Shown: piece after piece, positions 1-10,677 of the stretch | Numbering within the stretch: position 1 is the first letter of the stretch | Layout of the letters: each line of letters begins with the position of its first letter | Origin: Mucor racemosus | Taxonomy: Eukaryota > Mucoromycota > Mucoromycetes > Mucorales > Mucoraceae | Reading direction: 5' to 3' | Length of the DNA stretch: 64,000 bases | Assembly: GCA_027405735.1 (NCBI GenBank) | Contig: JAPEHQ010000006.1 | Location: 1,860,001-1,924,000, forward strand | Notes under the pieces: generated by a model | What the model saw: only the letters and a program-made list of their open reading frames with translations | Databases searched by the model: none | Told to the model about the DNA's origin: nothing | Made by a program: the position numbers and the translations under genes

Positions 1-383
1 ATTGTATTATAATCCCTTCAAAAATGTAGCAAGAGTCAAGATAGATAGTGAAAATCACAACTAGAAATTGTGTGAAGATTATAAATATAAGCGATATGAT
101 CTTAAGACGGTTGGTGCTGTTTGTTTGATTAAATAAAACAACTGCCATTTAGTAATTTCACACATCTAGAAACTAAAGCTCTAGAAGCTTTAAACGTTTC
201 AGAACAGGTTCATTTTCATGAATTGTAGCATGAAGTTGTTGTAATGTGGCGTAACAAATTTTTGAAGTTGAGTATATATATATAAAATAAGAGATTTCGA
301 GGATTACTGTTTTATGTAATCGTTAAAAAAGAGTTTGCATTAAGTACAATTTATTGTTATACAAGAATTATGTAGTAGTAGTA
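1..383. other. Intergenic, 3' flank
   Basis: AT-rich stretch downstream of the minus-strand enoyl-CoA hydratase-like gene. It probably contains that gene's 3' UTR. I see no coding sequence, RNA gene or repeat relationship to the rest of the window. Confidence 0.5.
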
Positions 384-1294
384 TTACAATTTGGGTTTGA
401 GGGAAGCAGGATTCTTCCATTGAGCCTTTCTCTTTTGAGCAAAAGCCATCAAGCCTTCTGTGAGGTTATCACCATCCCTCCAAACAGCGGCTTCTGGAGA
501 ATCCATCCATTCTGTTGTAGCATCTGTCATGGAAGGGCGTTCAAGAGCCAATAAAAGACCTTGCTTTGTCAAAAAGACGGCATCAGGGGAATTTGCAGTA
601 ATTTGCTTTGCCCAAATGATAGCTGCATCTACGACATTGGCATCATTAGGAATAATTTCATTGACAAGACCATATTGCTTTGCTTCAGCAGCTTGCATGA
701 AACGGCCCGTCAAGACTAATTCAGAAGCAACCTGATAACTAACTGAGCGAGCTAAACGAGCAAGGCCACCAGCAGCAATGACAACACCTTGCTTTACTTC
801 TGGTAAACCAAATTTGGACTTTTCTGTAGCAACAACAATGTTACATGATACAACCATTTCCATACCACCACCAAGAGCAAATCCATTTACTGCAGCAATA
901 ACTGGTTTGCGACTTGAACGACGGTTACTTAAACCACCGAAACCAGAAGGAGGTAAAGTAGATCCGCCCAAAGATTGTTTATCATCTGCACGAGCATGAT
1001 GCGCATTGACAAGATCCATACCTGTACAGAAAGCTTTATCACCAGCACCAGTAATCTATTAATTAATATTTAGGATGTGATTTGATTTACATCATACGAT
1101 TTATATCTTACAATAATACACCAAATTGATTCCTCTTCTTCTGCCCAATTAATGACGTGATGTAATTCCCAGTTTGCACCTGAATGTAAAGCGTTATATT
1201 GTTTTTGTCTATTAATTGTGATTAACAAGACATGAGGCTCAGGTGTAGACAAGATTGTAAATTCAGTCTTTGGAAATTGAATTGAAGAAGACAT
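384..1294 (-). CDS. Enoyl-CoA hydratase/isomerase (crotonase) family protein
   Basis: Two exons, 1112-1294 and 384-1055, joined over a 56-nt GTAAGA...TAG intron, give 284 residues, normal for a single-domain crotonase. The exon junction rebuilds the first oxyanion-hole segment (ITGAGDKAFCTGMDL, about residues 62-76). The second is in AAVNGFALGGGMEM. Both glutamates used by hydratases are present (E of GGGME and E of FGLPEV), so hydratase activity on a 2-enoyl-CoA is plausible. The exact substrate cannot be told; the family also includes isomerases and carnitinyl-CoA dehydratases. There is no obvious mitochondrial presequence. The last residues, Pro-Lys-Leu, resemble a weak peroxisomal PTS1. 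The start is the first ATG of exon 1, with no upstream in-frame extension needed. Family call is secure; role in beta-oxidation is inference. Confidence 0.9.
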
Positions 1295-1822
1295 AAGTTT
1301 GTTTAATGAAGAATAAAATGAAGGAAAAAAGGAACAAACTTAACAAAGCCTTTATAAACTGAGATGAGAAACTCTAATTTTGTGTCTTTACACCTTAGTC
1401 ATTTCTTTTTCTCACACAAATATTTTGATTTTATGTACCTATATGAATGGCTGCGTGGGGGGATTTGATTTATTGTCCGCAAGATTTATGCTAAATGAGA
1501 TACATCGTGTATGTGAGGAGGGGAGATTGTAGTCCTTTCTTACAAATAAAGATGCTGAAAAAACAAATATCCTTTTAATCAATGCATAAACATCAAGTGT
1601 AACAATGAATAATATAAATAATATGTAAAAATTGAGGAGAGAAAATAAAAATCAAAACTGTGAGAGAGTGAGAGAGAGGATTAACAAGACAAAAAAAGAC
1701 AAAAATAACAATATAAATATATACATATACTGTAGAAAAATAAGGGGATAAAAGAAATAAAGAGAAAAGGGGCTAAATACAATAATAAACAAAAAAAACA
1801 ACTATACTTTTTTGATATCCTT
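1295..1822. other. Intergenic, promoter of crotonase gene and 3' end of BTG gene
   Basis: Holds the 5' flank of the crotonase gene and, towards 1822, the A-rich 3' UTR of the next minus-strand gene. No ORF or RNA gene recognised. Purine-rich runs (GAGAGA near 1660-1680) are simple sequence. Confidence 0.45.
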
Positions 1823-2453
1823 TTAATTTGCCATAACCATAGTATCCTTCTTTTCATCCTTTTTTGCGTTCATCGCAAGAGGAGAAGGTTGATGAACATG
1901 AGGTTTGATCTTTTTGTTTTCAGGACTGCTGGGAGGTGATATCCTTATAGGGGTTGATTGTGGTTGTAGATATTGCAGACGAGGTGATTGTGAAGGACTA
2001 ATCATACCGGTATTTCCAGGATCCATCTTTAACGATACTCTTCCACGAGAACGATCTTCATACAATGTCATGATATTACCATGATCTCCAACTCGATAAG
2101 AAACTGAATAAGGATCAATCCAAAGCACAAAGTCACGAGGTAAATGTGTGTGAATCAATTGAGATGAGCAATTAGCAAGTTGGCAGGCTGAATTCGATGA
2201 TTAGGATACAAATAATTACATAGATAACACATTTCAAACCTTTTATGATAACAGGATCCAAATCCCCATTGAAATTTGATATAGATCTGTAACCATTTCC
2301 TCTGTAAGGCTGTTGAGGATCCCAGTGATCAATAAAACGTTGCTTTAATAAATCACCAAGCTGTTCTTTGAACGATGATATCATGGTTGTATCCAGTTTA
2401 TTTTGTAATAATCTACCTAAAAATTCAACAGCTTGAGCTATTTCAATATGCAT
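1823..2453 (-). CDS. BTG/Tob family protein
   Basis: Exons 2240-2453 and 1823-2187 join across a 52-nt intron to give 192 residues. The first about 115 residues form a BTG/Tob domain. Box A is seen around YRGNGYRSI and DPVIIKA, and box B around LPRDFVLWIDPYSVSYRVG; the splice junction (IIKACQLANCSSQLIH) falls between them. In animals BTG/Tob proteins bind the CAF1/POP2 deadenylase of the CCR4-NOT complex and promote mRNA decay; that role is inferred here from family. The C-terminal half is Ser/Pro-rich and basic, without a recognisable PAM2 motif by eye. I chose the ATG at 2453 because MHIEIAQAVEFL matches the usual domain start; an upstream in-frame ATG (2540) would add a poorly conserved hydrophobic leader. 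Confidence 0.9.
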
Positions 2454-2622
2454 TATTTGTTGTTTGTTATGTAAAAAGAAGAAAGAGAGAGAAAAAAAAT
2501 GGAATGGCAAAAGAAGAAAGAGAGAAAGAAGGAAATACAAAGATTCGGGTAAATATATGAAATCACAACAAACATGACGTATAAATTTGAATGACCGGCT
2601 TTATGCAAAAACAGCTGATGCT

Positions 2623-4246
2623 TTATATCAATTTTAATCGTTTAGCTAATGTTAAAGATAGAATAGCAAATACAGCCAGGCTGAGTACAATCCAAAAGAA
2701 ATAGATTAGATTGTCATAGTCTTTACCAGGCACTTTTACATTCATTCCCCATAAACCAGTTACAAGGTTCATTGGTAAAAGTACTGTAGCAAATATTGTT
2801 AATCGACCAATGACATGATTTGTAGAATTGGATGTTTGAGTTAATTCAATAGATATTCTGGCTAAATAATTGGATTCTGATCTTGCTAATACAGTTTCAT
2901 AATGATTCAAGTTTTGCAGCATGGTCAGAATGTGATCTTGAACATCTCCCAAGTAGAGTCCAACATCTGGGTATATCTTGCCATCGATCAATTCATCTTG
3001 TTGCTGTATAGTAGAGTTGAAGTCTTCAACTATACGCTTCATAAGACCTCGCACAACTTCCACTTTTGTTCCTAATAATCGCACCATTTGAATTACCTTC
3101 TTACGGCATGTGCCAATACGTAATATCATATCTGACTGATCTGATTTGTATAATAACACCAAATCATCAATTGCATCTACTTCAGATTCAATTTGTTGTA
3201 TCATGGGCGCAAAACTGTCTGTAATTTCATCCATTACTGCATAATTGATCCAATCAGGTACAACTTCAATGTAATCTTGCAATTGCTTTACACGTTGTTG
3301 TACATGATTTACATGGGGTACATGACCAAAATGGAACTATACAAGCGTTGTTGGTTAGATGACAAAGTAGTGCCCGAACACAATAAAGACTTACTGTTAG
3401 AATATGCTTTTTTGTTACTATATTGTAGAATGTAACAGGCTTTAATAATTGCTCACAATCATGTAAGAATGCGCGATAACAAACAAACATATAATGTCTA
3501 AATACATCACATTTTTCTCGTATTTCATGAGACATGATATCTTCAGTAGTTAACGGATGAATATGAAACACCTTACTAATCACTTTCATTTCCTCATTTG
3601 AAGGAGACGTAATGTCAATCCAGAAATTGTCTTTTGACAGTAAAGTTTCCAATGTCATATTAGGTGGTAGGTTAATATCAGTAAATGATCTGCCACGGAT
3701 ACTGCCAGTATCAGGATGATAATACATGAATCTATTTTGTTGTTCTTCCTGTAAATAATTTTCATTCCGCATTTGATGTTCTGTTGGTTGTTTATTATCA
3801 CCATAGAGACTTAGTAATTGTCTTTCCTGTTTATTCAATTGAAATTTATTTGGTAAAGGTGATTCACTTGGATTGTAGGGTTGTTGCTTATTTGTTTTTA
3901 TGTCATGAAATAACGATAATGCAGATAAATTAATTCCTTCGAAGCTTACACTGTGTCGCATAGATGGTGGTGGTATTTCTAGAACTGGGCTTTTTTCATC
4001 CAATGTACTACTGCTTGTGGAAGGTCGATTGTTTGGAAAACATATATCCTGTTCTACTTTTTGTTGATATGAACGTCGATTAAATAGTTTATCTAGATCT
4101 TTTGGGTCTGTAAGTAGTAATAAATCCTTTTCTTTTTGCATCAACATTTCGTTTCTTTGCTGTTGATTACTACATGAAGCTGAAATTGACCTTGATTTTC
4201 TCTTGTTATCAATATGTGATGGAAAATATGGGAAATTAACATCCAT
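2623..4246 (-). CDS. CorA-family Mg2+ transporter, Mnr2/Alr type
   Basis: Exons 3395-4246 and 2623-3336 join over a 58-nt intron to give 521 residues. A long polar, Ser/Gln-rich N-terminal region (about 1-190) is typical of fungal Alr1/Mnr2. It is followed by the CorA cytoplasmic domain, a long helical region and two C-terminal membrane segments (about 465-485 and 492-515). The diagnostic GMN signature sits at about residues 481-483 at the end of the first segment (GLWGMNV). The junction restores FHFGHVPH...VQQRVKQLQDYI, a segment typical of the Mnr2/Alr group. These proteins form pentameric Mg2+ channels in the plasma membrane (Alr) or vacuole (Mnr2); which one cannot be decided. The 491-bp upstream region is shared with the divergent PDI gene. 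Confidence 0.93.
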
Positions 4247-4737
4247 TCTTAATATATGAAAGAAAAAAGATAATGAAATTGAAACAAAACATCCTGATCA
4301 TTATATGTATATATATCCATAAACTTAGGGAGTTTCTCTATTTAGATAACAGGGATAAATACATACATTACATATGATATACACTATCTATTTGATATAG
4401 GGAGAAATGGGATTAAAAAAAAGTCTATATATCTTTACTGAAAAGGGGATTTGTAATTAAAAAACTACCATTATATCATCAGTAGCAAACCAGCAAAAGC
4501 ATCGTATGTGGTACGCATAATATGGTATCACACATTTATTGATAAGCCAATACTACAATTACAACTCACTCAGAATTAGCAGCATTTTTGACATTACTTT
4601 AGAAGCTTAAATTAGCTAAACTTGGCCAATCAAATGCCAACACAAATCGTTTTCAATATTAATAAATACATGCTTTGCTGCGAGGTTTCTTATTCTTTTC
4701 TTCTTTTCAATAATTTATTATACTATTTTTTGACAAC
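4247..4737. promoter_or_regulatory. Divergent promoter region between the CorA-type gene and PDI
   Basis: The 491 bp between two divergent start codons must hold both promoters. A TATA-like run lies on the CorA side (4308-4316). No unfolded-protein-response element could be assigned with confidence for the PDI side. Confidence 0.5.
4308..4316 (-). promoter_or_regulatory. Possible TATA element of the CorA-type gene
   Basis: TATATATAT run about 60 bp upstream of the CorA-type start codon, at a distance normal for a fungal TATA element. In DNA this AT-rich it could be chance. Confidence 0.35.
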
Positions 4738-6369
4738 ATGGTTAGAAAGACTTTCTTGTTTACCGCTATTGCTGCTACCTTTGCTGCTCTTACACACTCA
4801 GTTTTAGCTGATGAACAAAGCGATGTTCTTTCTTTAACTGATAAAACTTTTGATCAAGAAGTCCTTGATCAAGATTTAATGTTGGTTGAATTCTTTGCTC
4901 CTTGGTGTGGCCATTGTAAAGCACTTGGTATGTTTTTATCAATCATTTTGCTATCCATTTATTAATTGTTCATTAATTAGCTCCCGAATATGAGATTGCC
5001 GCTACTCAACTCAAGGATAAGGTCAAGATTGCCAAGGTTGATTGTACAGAAAATCAAGATCTTTGTCAAAAGTATGATGTTCGTGGTTATCCTACTCTCA
5101 AGGTTTTCAGAAAGGGTGACACTTCTGAATATAAGGGTGCTCGTAAAGCTGATGGTATTGTCAGTTATATGCAAAAGTAAGTATCAATTATATGGGATGG
5201 TTAAGGGAAAGGAATCATGAGCGCGTTCAGATAATAACACTTCTTTTTTTTTTTAAAAAAAAAGGCAAGCTGCACCTGCTGTTGCTGATTTAGATGCCAC
5301 CAACTTTACAGAATTCCAAAACTCTGATCGTGTCGTTGTTGTTGGTTATGCCAAGGATGAAGCTTCCAAGACTGCTCTTAAGCAAGTTGCTGACAAGTTG
5401 CGTGATGATTATCTCTTTGGTATTGTCACTGATGAAGCTCTTGCCAAGGAACATAAGGCTGAGTTCCCCAGTCTTGTTGTTTACAAACAATTCGATGAAG
5501 GTCGCAACGATCAAGCTGGTGCATTCGAGCCTGAGGCTATTGAAGAATTCATCAAGACCAATTCTGTTCCTCTTTTGGATGCCATTGATGCTTCCAACTT
5601 CCAAAGTTACGCCGAAGCCGGTCTTCCTTTAGCTTACATTTTCCACGATAATGCTGATGATCAGAAAAAGTTGACCGACATGGCTACTCCTCTTGCCCAA
5701 AAATACAAGGGTAAGATCAATTTTGTTCACATTGATGCCAACAAATTCGGTGCCCATGCTGGTAACTTGGGTTTGAAGGAACAATGGCCTGCTTTCGCTA
5801 TTCAACATTTAGATACTGGTGCTAAATTCCCTCTTGATCAAAGCAAGGCTGTTGCCTTTGAAAACCTTGAACCTTTCCTCCAAGATTATGCTGATGGTAA
5901 GATCAAGGCTACTGTTAAATCTGCTGAAGCTCCTGCTGATAACAATGGTCCCGTCAAGGTGATTGTTGCTAACGAATTTGTTGATATTGTTCTTGACAAA
6001 TCAAAGGATGTCTTCTTGGAGGTTTATGCTCCTTGGTGTGGTCATTGTAAGCGTTTAGCTCCTATTTGGGAACAACTTGGTGAGGCTGCTATCAAGCAAG
6101 CCCCTGAACTCGTCATTGCCAAGTTGGATGGTACTGAAAATGATATTCCTGAAGAAGCTGGTTTTGATGTATCTGGTTTCCCTACTCTTAAATTCTTCAA
6201 GGCTGAGACCAATGAATTAATTGATTACGACGGTGATCGTTCCATTGAAGATCTTACTGAATTCATTAGTAAGCACAGCTCTAACAATGTTAAGATTGTC
6301 GTTTCCGAAGAAGAACCTGCTGCCGCTGCCGATCAAAAGGAATCTGCAAACACCCACGATGAATTGTAA
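4738..6369 (+). CDS. Protein disulfide isomerase, ER luminal
   Basis: Exons 4738-4927, 4981-5176 and 5265-6369 give 496 residues, the usual PDI length. A signal peptide occupies about residues 1-24. The order is a-b-b'-a', with two CGHC active sites at about 57-60 ([10 protein letters not shown]) and 387-390 ([10 protein letters not shown]). It ends in HDEL for ER retention. The two thioredoxin-like b domains lie between. It catalyses formation and rearrangement of disulfides in secreted proteins. Codon choice is strongly biased to U/C-ending codons (GCT, GTC, AAG), unlike most neighbours, as expected for a highly expressed gene. The first intron falls directly after the first active site. 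Both active sites are complete, so nothing suggests loss of function. Confidence 0.97.
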
Positions 6370-7789
6370 ATTTAAATCCAAAAAATAAATATCCCCCTTT
6401 TCCTGTTATAATTTTCTTCTTTTTCATTTTGCCACACAACACAACATATCCATCTCATACAATAAAGAATCTGTTCATTTTTTATTAATTCATAAACTGC
6501 AATTTCAAATGTTTATTTTGTGTAAATTAAACTAAAAGATATGTAACGTCGGGGCATATCAACTAAATGAAGATTTGTTGCACAGTGCTTTATTGTGTAT
6601 ATGTTGTACGTAATTTCCAATGTTTAATTGTTAGGGAGGTTCTGGACATTGGTGAGGTTGAAACCAAATAAATGATTGGTATTAGTACACAACTAAGATT
6701 ACAGCATCAGAAAACCTGCTTATTTGTCTATAGTTGTGAATGGAATTCTTGTTGGGAAATATCCAGCAATATAAAAGCTCAATTAACCAAGCACAGCATT
6801 TAGCCAGCTAGCCATTGCATTGAATACAAGTATATATTCTAAAAATACGATATTTTATTAGTATTATCTGGGTATAAATTCGAAAAAATGCAAAACGAGG
6901 TATTTCAGTTCCGGTTTGACATTTTCGAACAACACTTCTGATACCTGAAGCTGCACTCTCCAATGGAATTGCTATACATACTTTGAAAAAAACGAAGAGT
7001 ATTCCGAAAACATTCTACATTTCTAGGCTTAGCTATTGAATTTACGCAGCGAATAACGAAATAATTCCGGAATACTCTGCGAAATCTCGAACGTTTATGT
7101 AGTAGAGTTTCAAACAAATTTGCAACACGTTGCAAAGAATAAATATATTCGACCTCGAGACTTCTGCGTACCCTCTTCAGTATTTGTGCTTTGTCAAGTT
7201 ACGCTTTTCATAAGTGCTTAATTCTATAAATCAAATGTATACAAGCAGAGATGAGTACTTATAGATTCAGTATAAGAACATTTACTTGTAAGCTAGGCTT
7301 ACCGTATAGCGGAAATGAGGTCTGCTTGCTTAATAATATATCAAAATGATATATGAATCGCATACAGACAACATAAAATGGACAGAGTGCTGCATATACT
7401 AGAGTAGCCTTTGTTGCTATGATCTACAATGTATTGACATTTAGCCTTTGCCATTGAATTTTTTCCTTTTAGGAACATCTTTTAATGGTAAAATATAGTT
7501 TTTTATATTTTTTTAATCGTACAAACCGAACAGTTCGACTACATAACCTTCAATTATCTTTTTTTTGAATTAATTAATTTAATAAATAAATAAAATTATA
7601 TTCATTTTATAGATTACATCTTGTTTGGTTAGCTGCAATCTCTAATTGACAAACTTCATTAATTTGCGGTTATACTTTGAAAACGTTACACTCTATACGT
7701 TAAAATGAATTTTGTGTTTTTTTTTTGTTGGTATCTGGTCGAGCAAAATTTAGATTTTCACAAAATTGAATTTTCATACTTTTTGAAAT
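6370..7789. other. Intergenic DNA downstream of PDI
   Basis: Begins with the PDI 3' UTR (AATAAA near 6387 and 6461). The rest is AT-rich with no supported gene; a 76-codon minus-strand ORF at 6905-7135 has no recognisable features. An 11-bp inverted repeat (AGAGTATTCCG at 6996-7006 and its complement at 7068-7078) could form a hairpin. Confidence 0.5.
6996..7078. repeat. Short inverted repeat, 11-bp arms
   Basis: AGAGTATTCCG at 6996-7006 is exactly complementary in reverse to CGGAATACTCT at 7068-7078, with a 61-nt spacer. It may be a hairpin or the relic of a small element. No function is shown. Confidence 0.5.
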
Positions 7790-8175
7790 GCACAAGATTT
7801 AAGATAAATATTGTTGCAAAAAAATATATAAATTTAATAAAGAAACTGGTTAAATTAAATCACCACAAAAACTGAAGAGAATCTTTGTTTAATATCAATA
7901 ATTTGTCCTTTTTATATACAAATTATATATTACAATTTGATCCATTAGGTCAGTGTTTATTTACATTACTAACATACCATATTTGAGGGGCACATATTTC
8001 ATACAACCAAATATAGTGTCTCATATATCCCGCACATTCCGGACCATTCTTCAATTAACTAAGAACAACTAGGAATAATATCATCCCAGATTAATTAGCT
8101 TACTTTCACAATAAGGATTACAACGTAAGAGGTTCATTATCTTACAAATTACTATAATAACCTGTGGATGCAACG
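7790..8175 (+). repeat. R2 family repeat, partial copy 3
   Basis: Clearly related to 42070-42340 (same strand) and to the minus strand of 62890-63300: shared text includes AATATTGTTGCAA/AATATTGTAGCAA, TTTAATATCAATAATTTGTCC and TCTCATATATCCCG. The copy is diverged and covers only the middle of R2. It abuts an R1 copy at about 8175. Limits are approximate. Confidence 0.7.
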
Positions 8176-9312
8176 CTTTTCAATCTTCAAAATCGGAGCG
8201 TACCCTCCTATCCATAACTAACCTCATACTAAACACTTTTTAGGATGTATCTTAGACACTGCTAAACAGATATAAATTGGTTACATTATGTTACCTATTC
8301 TTAGATTTATTTTATATCTCGTAAAAACCTCAATAACGCGTAAAATTCATTAAAAACTGGGTCCAAGTTTATATCCCTGCTCAACTTTTTTTTTCACTAA
8401 ATAACGCCAGGAAAAAATTATATTCCAATGTACCTGCGATGTTCACCTTTAATCCAAAAATGAGTATCCGGAAATATCCTATTTTTTGCAGTTGGTATGA
8501 ATTTTTTAATGCTAATGTTTCAGATTTTTACGCGTATTTCACTGTGTAAAATTAAAATTTTGGAGCTTCATATCTCTACGAAAAATTAAGCTATACTAAC
8601 AATTTTTAATAATAAAACTTACTTGTTTTGAGGCGCTCTATAACATAGCTAAGTATAAAAAAAATCTGAGCACTTTTATTTTTTTTTCATTTTTATTTGA
8701 CATTTTTGTAGTAGATTTCAAAATATTCGTTAAATTGAGCAGCATTTTTTTTACATTCATATCATCAACCTCGTTGAGCTTTCTCGGACCCAATTTAGTT
8801 CTTCTGAAAATGTTGATTTTTCGTAGAGATACACTCAAAAATATGTAAAAAAGAATATTCTCGCTTCTGGCTTCAATTTTCCCCTTGTGTACCCTTATCC
8901 AAAATTCTGAATTTAAAATTTTTTTGACAAAAATCTTGATTTCTCTATAGAAAATGGAGCTAGAAGGCTAAGCAATAGCTAGATCGATAGATAATTTTGC
9001 TGCGCATAACTGAAATTACTTATATTTAAAATATTCTTATAAAAACTGATGTATATATTCAAAAAACCTCTAAATTTTCAATTGCATTTTATGCAAAATT
9101 TAATGGGAAAACTTTGTCTGCATTTTATTTAGGCAGATGCACAATTTAAAACTGTACAAAAATCATTTAGTAGACTAGGTAAACTTACTTGGCAGTTCAT
9201 GAGCTTTTAAACGTTTTTGTTTTTTTTACCATTTTCTGCTCGATTTTACAAATCGATTTTGGAGCTCAGTAATCATAGGTTTTAAGCTGTAATGTGAATT
9301 ATTATTTTCATT
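8176..9312 (+). repeat. R1 family repeat, copy A, left half (interrupted by LINE)
   Basis: Collinear with 23100-24250 and 27770-28915, sharing stretches such as AACTGGGTCCAAGTTTATAT and TTTTTGCAGTTGGTAT. It stops at 9312 where a LINE is inserted and resumes at 14883. The short ORFs inside (for example 8638-8838 minus) differ between copies and contain no known domain, so I treat them as non-coding. Confidence 0.85.
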
Positions 9313-9313
9313 C

Positions 9314-10675
9314 ATGGCTCTTCCCAGTAAAAAACAGAAACCACCTGGTACGAACGTACCCGGTAGAAGCTACGCTGACGCGGCCTACAATCGTCTCGCC
9401 ACCACTTCACATTCTCTCATGCACGGAGACGCTGAAAACACTAGCATTGGTATGTCAACCGCTAACCCCTCCACCAATCCTCAACTACGCAGCATCAAAA
9501 CCCGTATTTGGCGCCATGCACGAACGGCCAATGGCTATTTTCTAGATATTGCGAAAATTCCCAACATGACAGACCAGCAACATCTGATCATCCTTGACAA
9601 GCAATATAAAGCAAACAATTTCAATGGTGTCAAGTTTCTTGGCAAGAATAATCAAAGATATATTGAGATATATCCTAATGAAGCGATTGCACAACGTTTC
9701 ATGACAGAAGGCGTCCTATATGATTCAGGAAATTCCAAGGTTCAACTGTTCCCCTGCAAAGCCATCCATGGGCAGGGTAAAGTCATCCAAGTCAACCTCA
9801 CGGATATTCCTTTTATACCAAAAGACCGTTTACTACAAGACCTAAGTGCAGTACTGGGTAAATTTGGTAATATTCTTGATCTCGGCCTGCATTATGAACA
9901 GTCCATGGGTTGGTACATGGGATCTGGTTATGCCATTATCCAGCAAATTCCTGATAAAGATTATATGAAGCTGACTCACACCATTTCCTGGATGACTGAG
10001 CATGATCAAGAGTTCTGCTATGCAACTTTCCCTGATATGCCTACTTGGTGTCGCTACTGCCATGAAGAGGGCCACACCAAGTTCGAATGTAAAAAAGCTT
10101 TAGCTCATATCATGTGTTACAATTGTGATCGCCACGGACACAAGCAAGTCGATTGCGACAAACCCAAAAAGGGCACTAACAATCGACCCACCAAGAAGGC
10201 TAGGAAAACCCCTCCTATTCCATCTGATGAAGCTGTCAAATCTGGATGGGCTCCAGGCGGCAGTAAAGATCAAGAAAGTTCTAAACAGCAACAACAACAA
10301 ACGCAGGTCACTCAGGAACCATCACCTGATACTCCACCAAAGCACACCACTCCCTCTCAACAGGGTAAAGGACAAGCTATAGAGACTACCAAGAAGCGAA
10401 CTCAAAGATCAGTGAGCGACGAGGAAATGTCTGATATGGAGGACGACATTAGCTATCAACCCTCTGAGAATGAGAGTGAATCTGAGGATGAGGACATGGA
10501 TCACAGTGAAGTGGAAGCTGATGAAGTCGAGGGACTTATTCAGGATCAGAATATCAGTACAGATAATAATACATCTGGAGCAGGAAGCGATGATAGCAAC
10601 ATCTCTCCCAGTTCTAATGCGGCATCTCCCAGTAATTATAACGGTTCTTCACCTCCCACCCAGAATCACTTATAA
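9314..10675 (+). CDS. LINE ORF1, Gag-like nucleic-acid-binding protein
   Basis: 453 residues. The N-terminus is basic (PSKKQK), with a SYADAAYN segment like the start of other LINE Gag-like proteins. Two zinc knuckles of the C-x2-C-x4-H-x4-C type lie at about residues 245-285 (CRYCHEEGHTKFEC and CYNCDRHGHKQVDC). The C-terminal third is low complexity: Gln-rich, then Ser/Asp/Glu-rich and very acidic. Such proteins coat the element RNA and accompany ORF2p to the target; this is family knowledge. The frame is fully open. The stop is followed after two bases by the ORF2 ATG, which suggests translation by termination-reinitiation. No upstream start is possible within the element. Confidence 0.93.
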   Translation: MALPSKKQKPPGTNVPGRSYADAAYNRLATTSHSLMHGDAENTSIGMSTANPSTNPQLRSIKTRIWRHARTANGYFLDIAKIPNMTDQQHLIILDKQYKANNFNGVKFLGKNNQRYIEIYPNEAIAQRFMTEGVLYDSGNSKVQLFPCKAIHGQGKVIQVNLTDIPFIPKDRLLQDLSAVLGKFGNILDLGLHYEQSMGWYMGSGYAIIQQIPDKDYMKLTHTISWMTEHDQEFCYATFPDMPTWCRYCHEEGHTKFECKKALAHIMCYNCDRHGHKQVDCDKPKKGTNNRPTKKARKTPPIPSDEAVKSGWAPGGSKDQESSKQQQQQTQVTQEPSPDTPPKHTTPSQQGKGQAIETTKKRTQRSVSDEEMSDMEDDISYQPSENESESEDEDMDHSEVEADEVEGLIQDQNISTDNNTSGAGSDDSNISPSSNAASPSNYNGSSPPTQNHL

Positions 10676-10677
10676 TT

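Noticed and set aside
9300..9312. The LINE as a target-specific element for R1
   Set aside because: Only one insertion is visible. A single event in a common repeat is compatible with chance.
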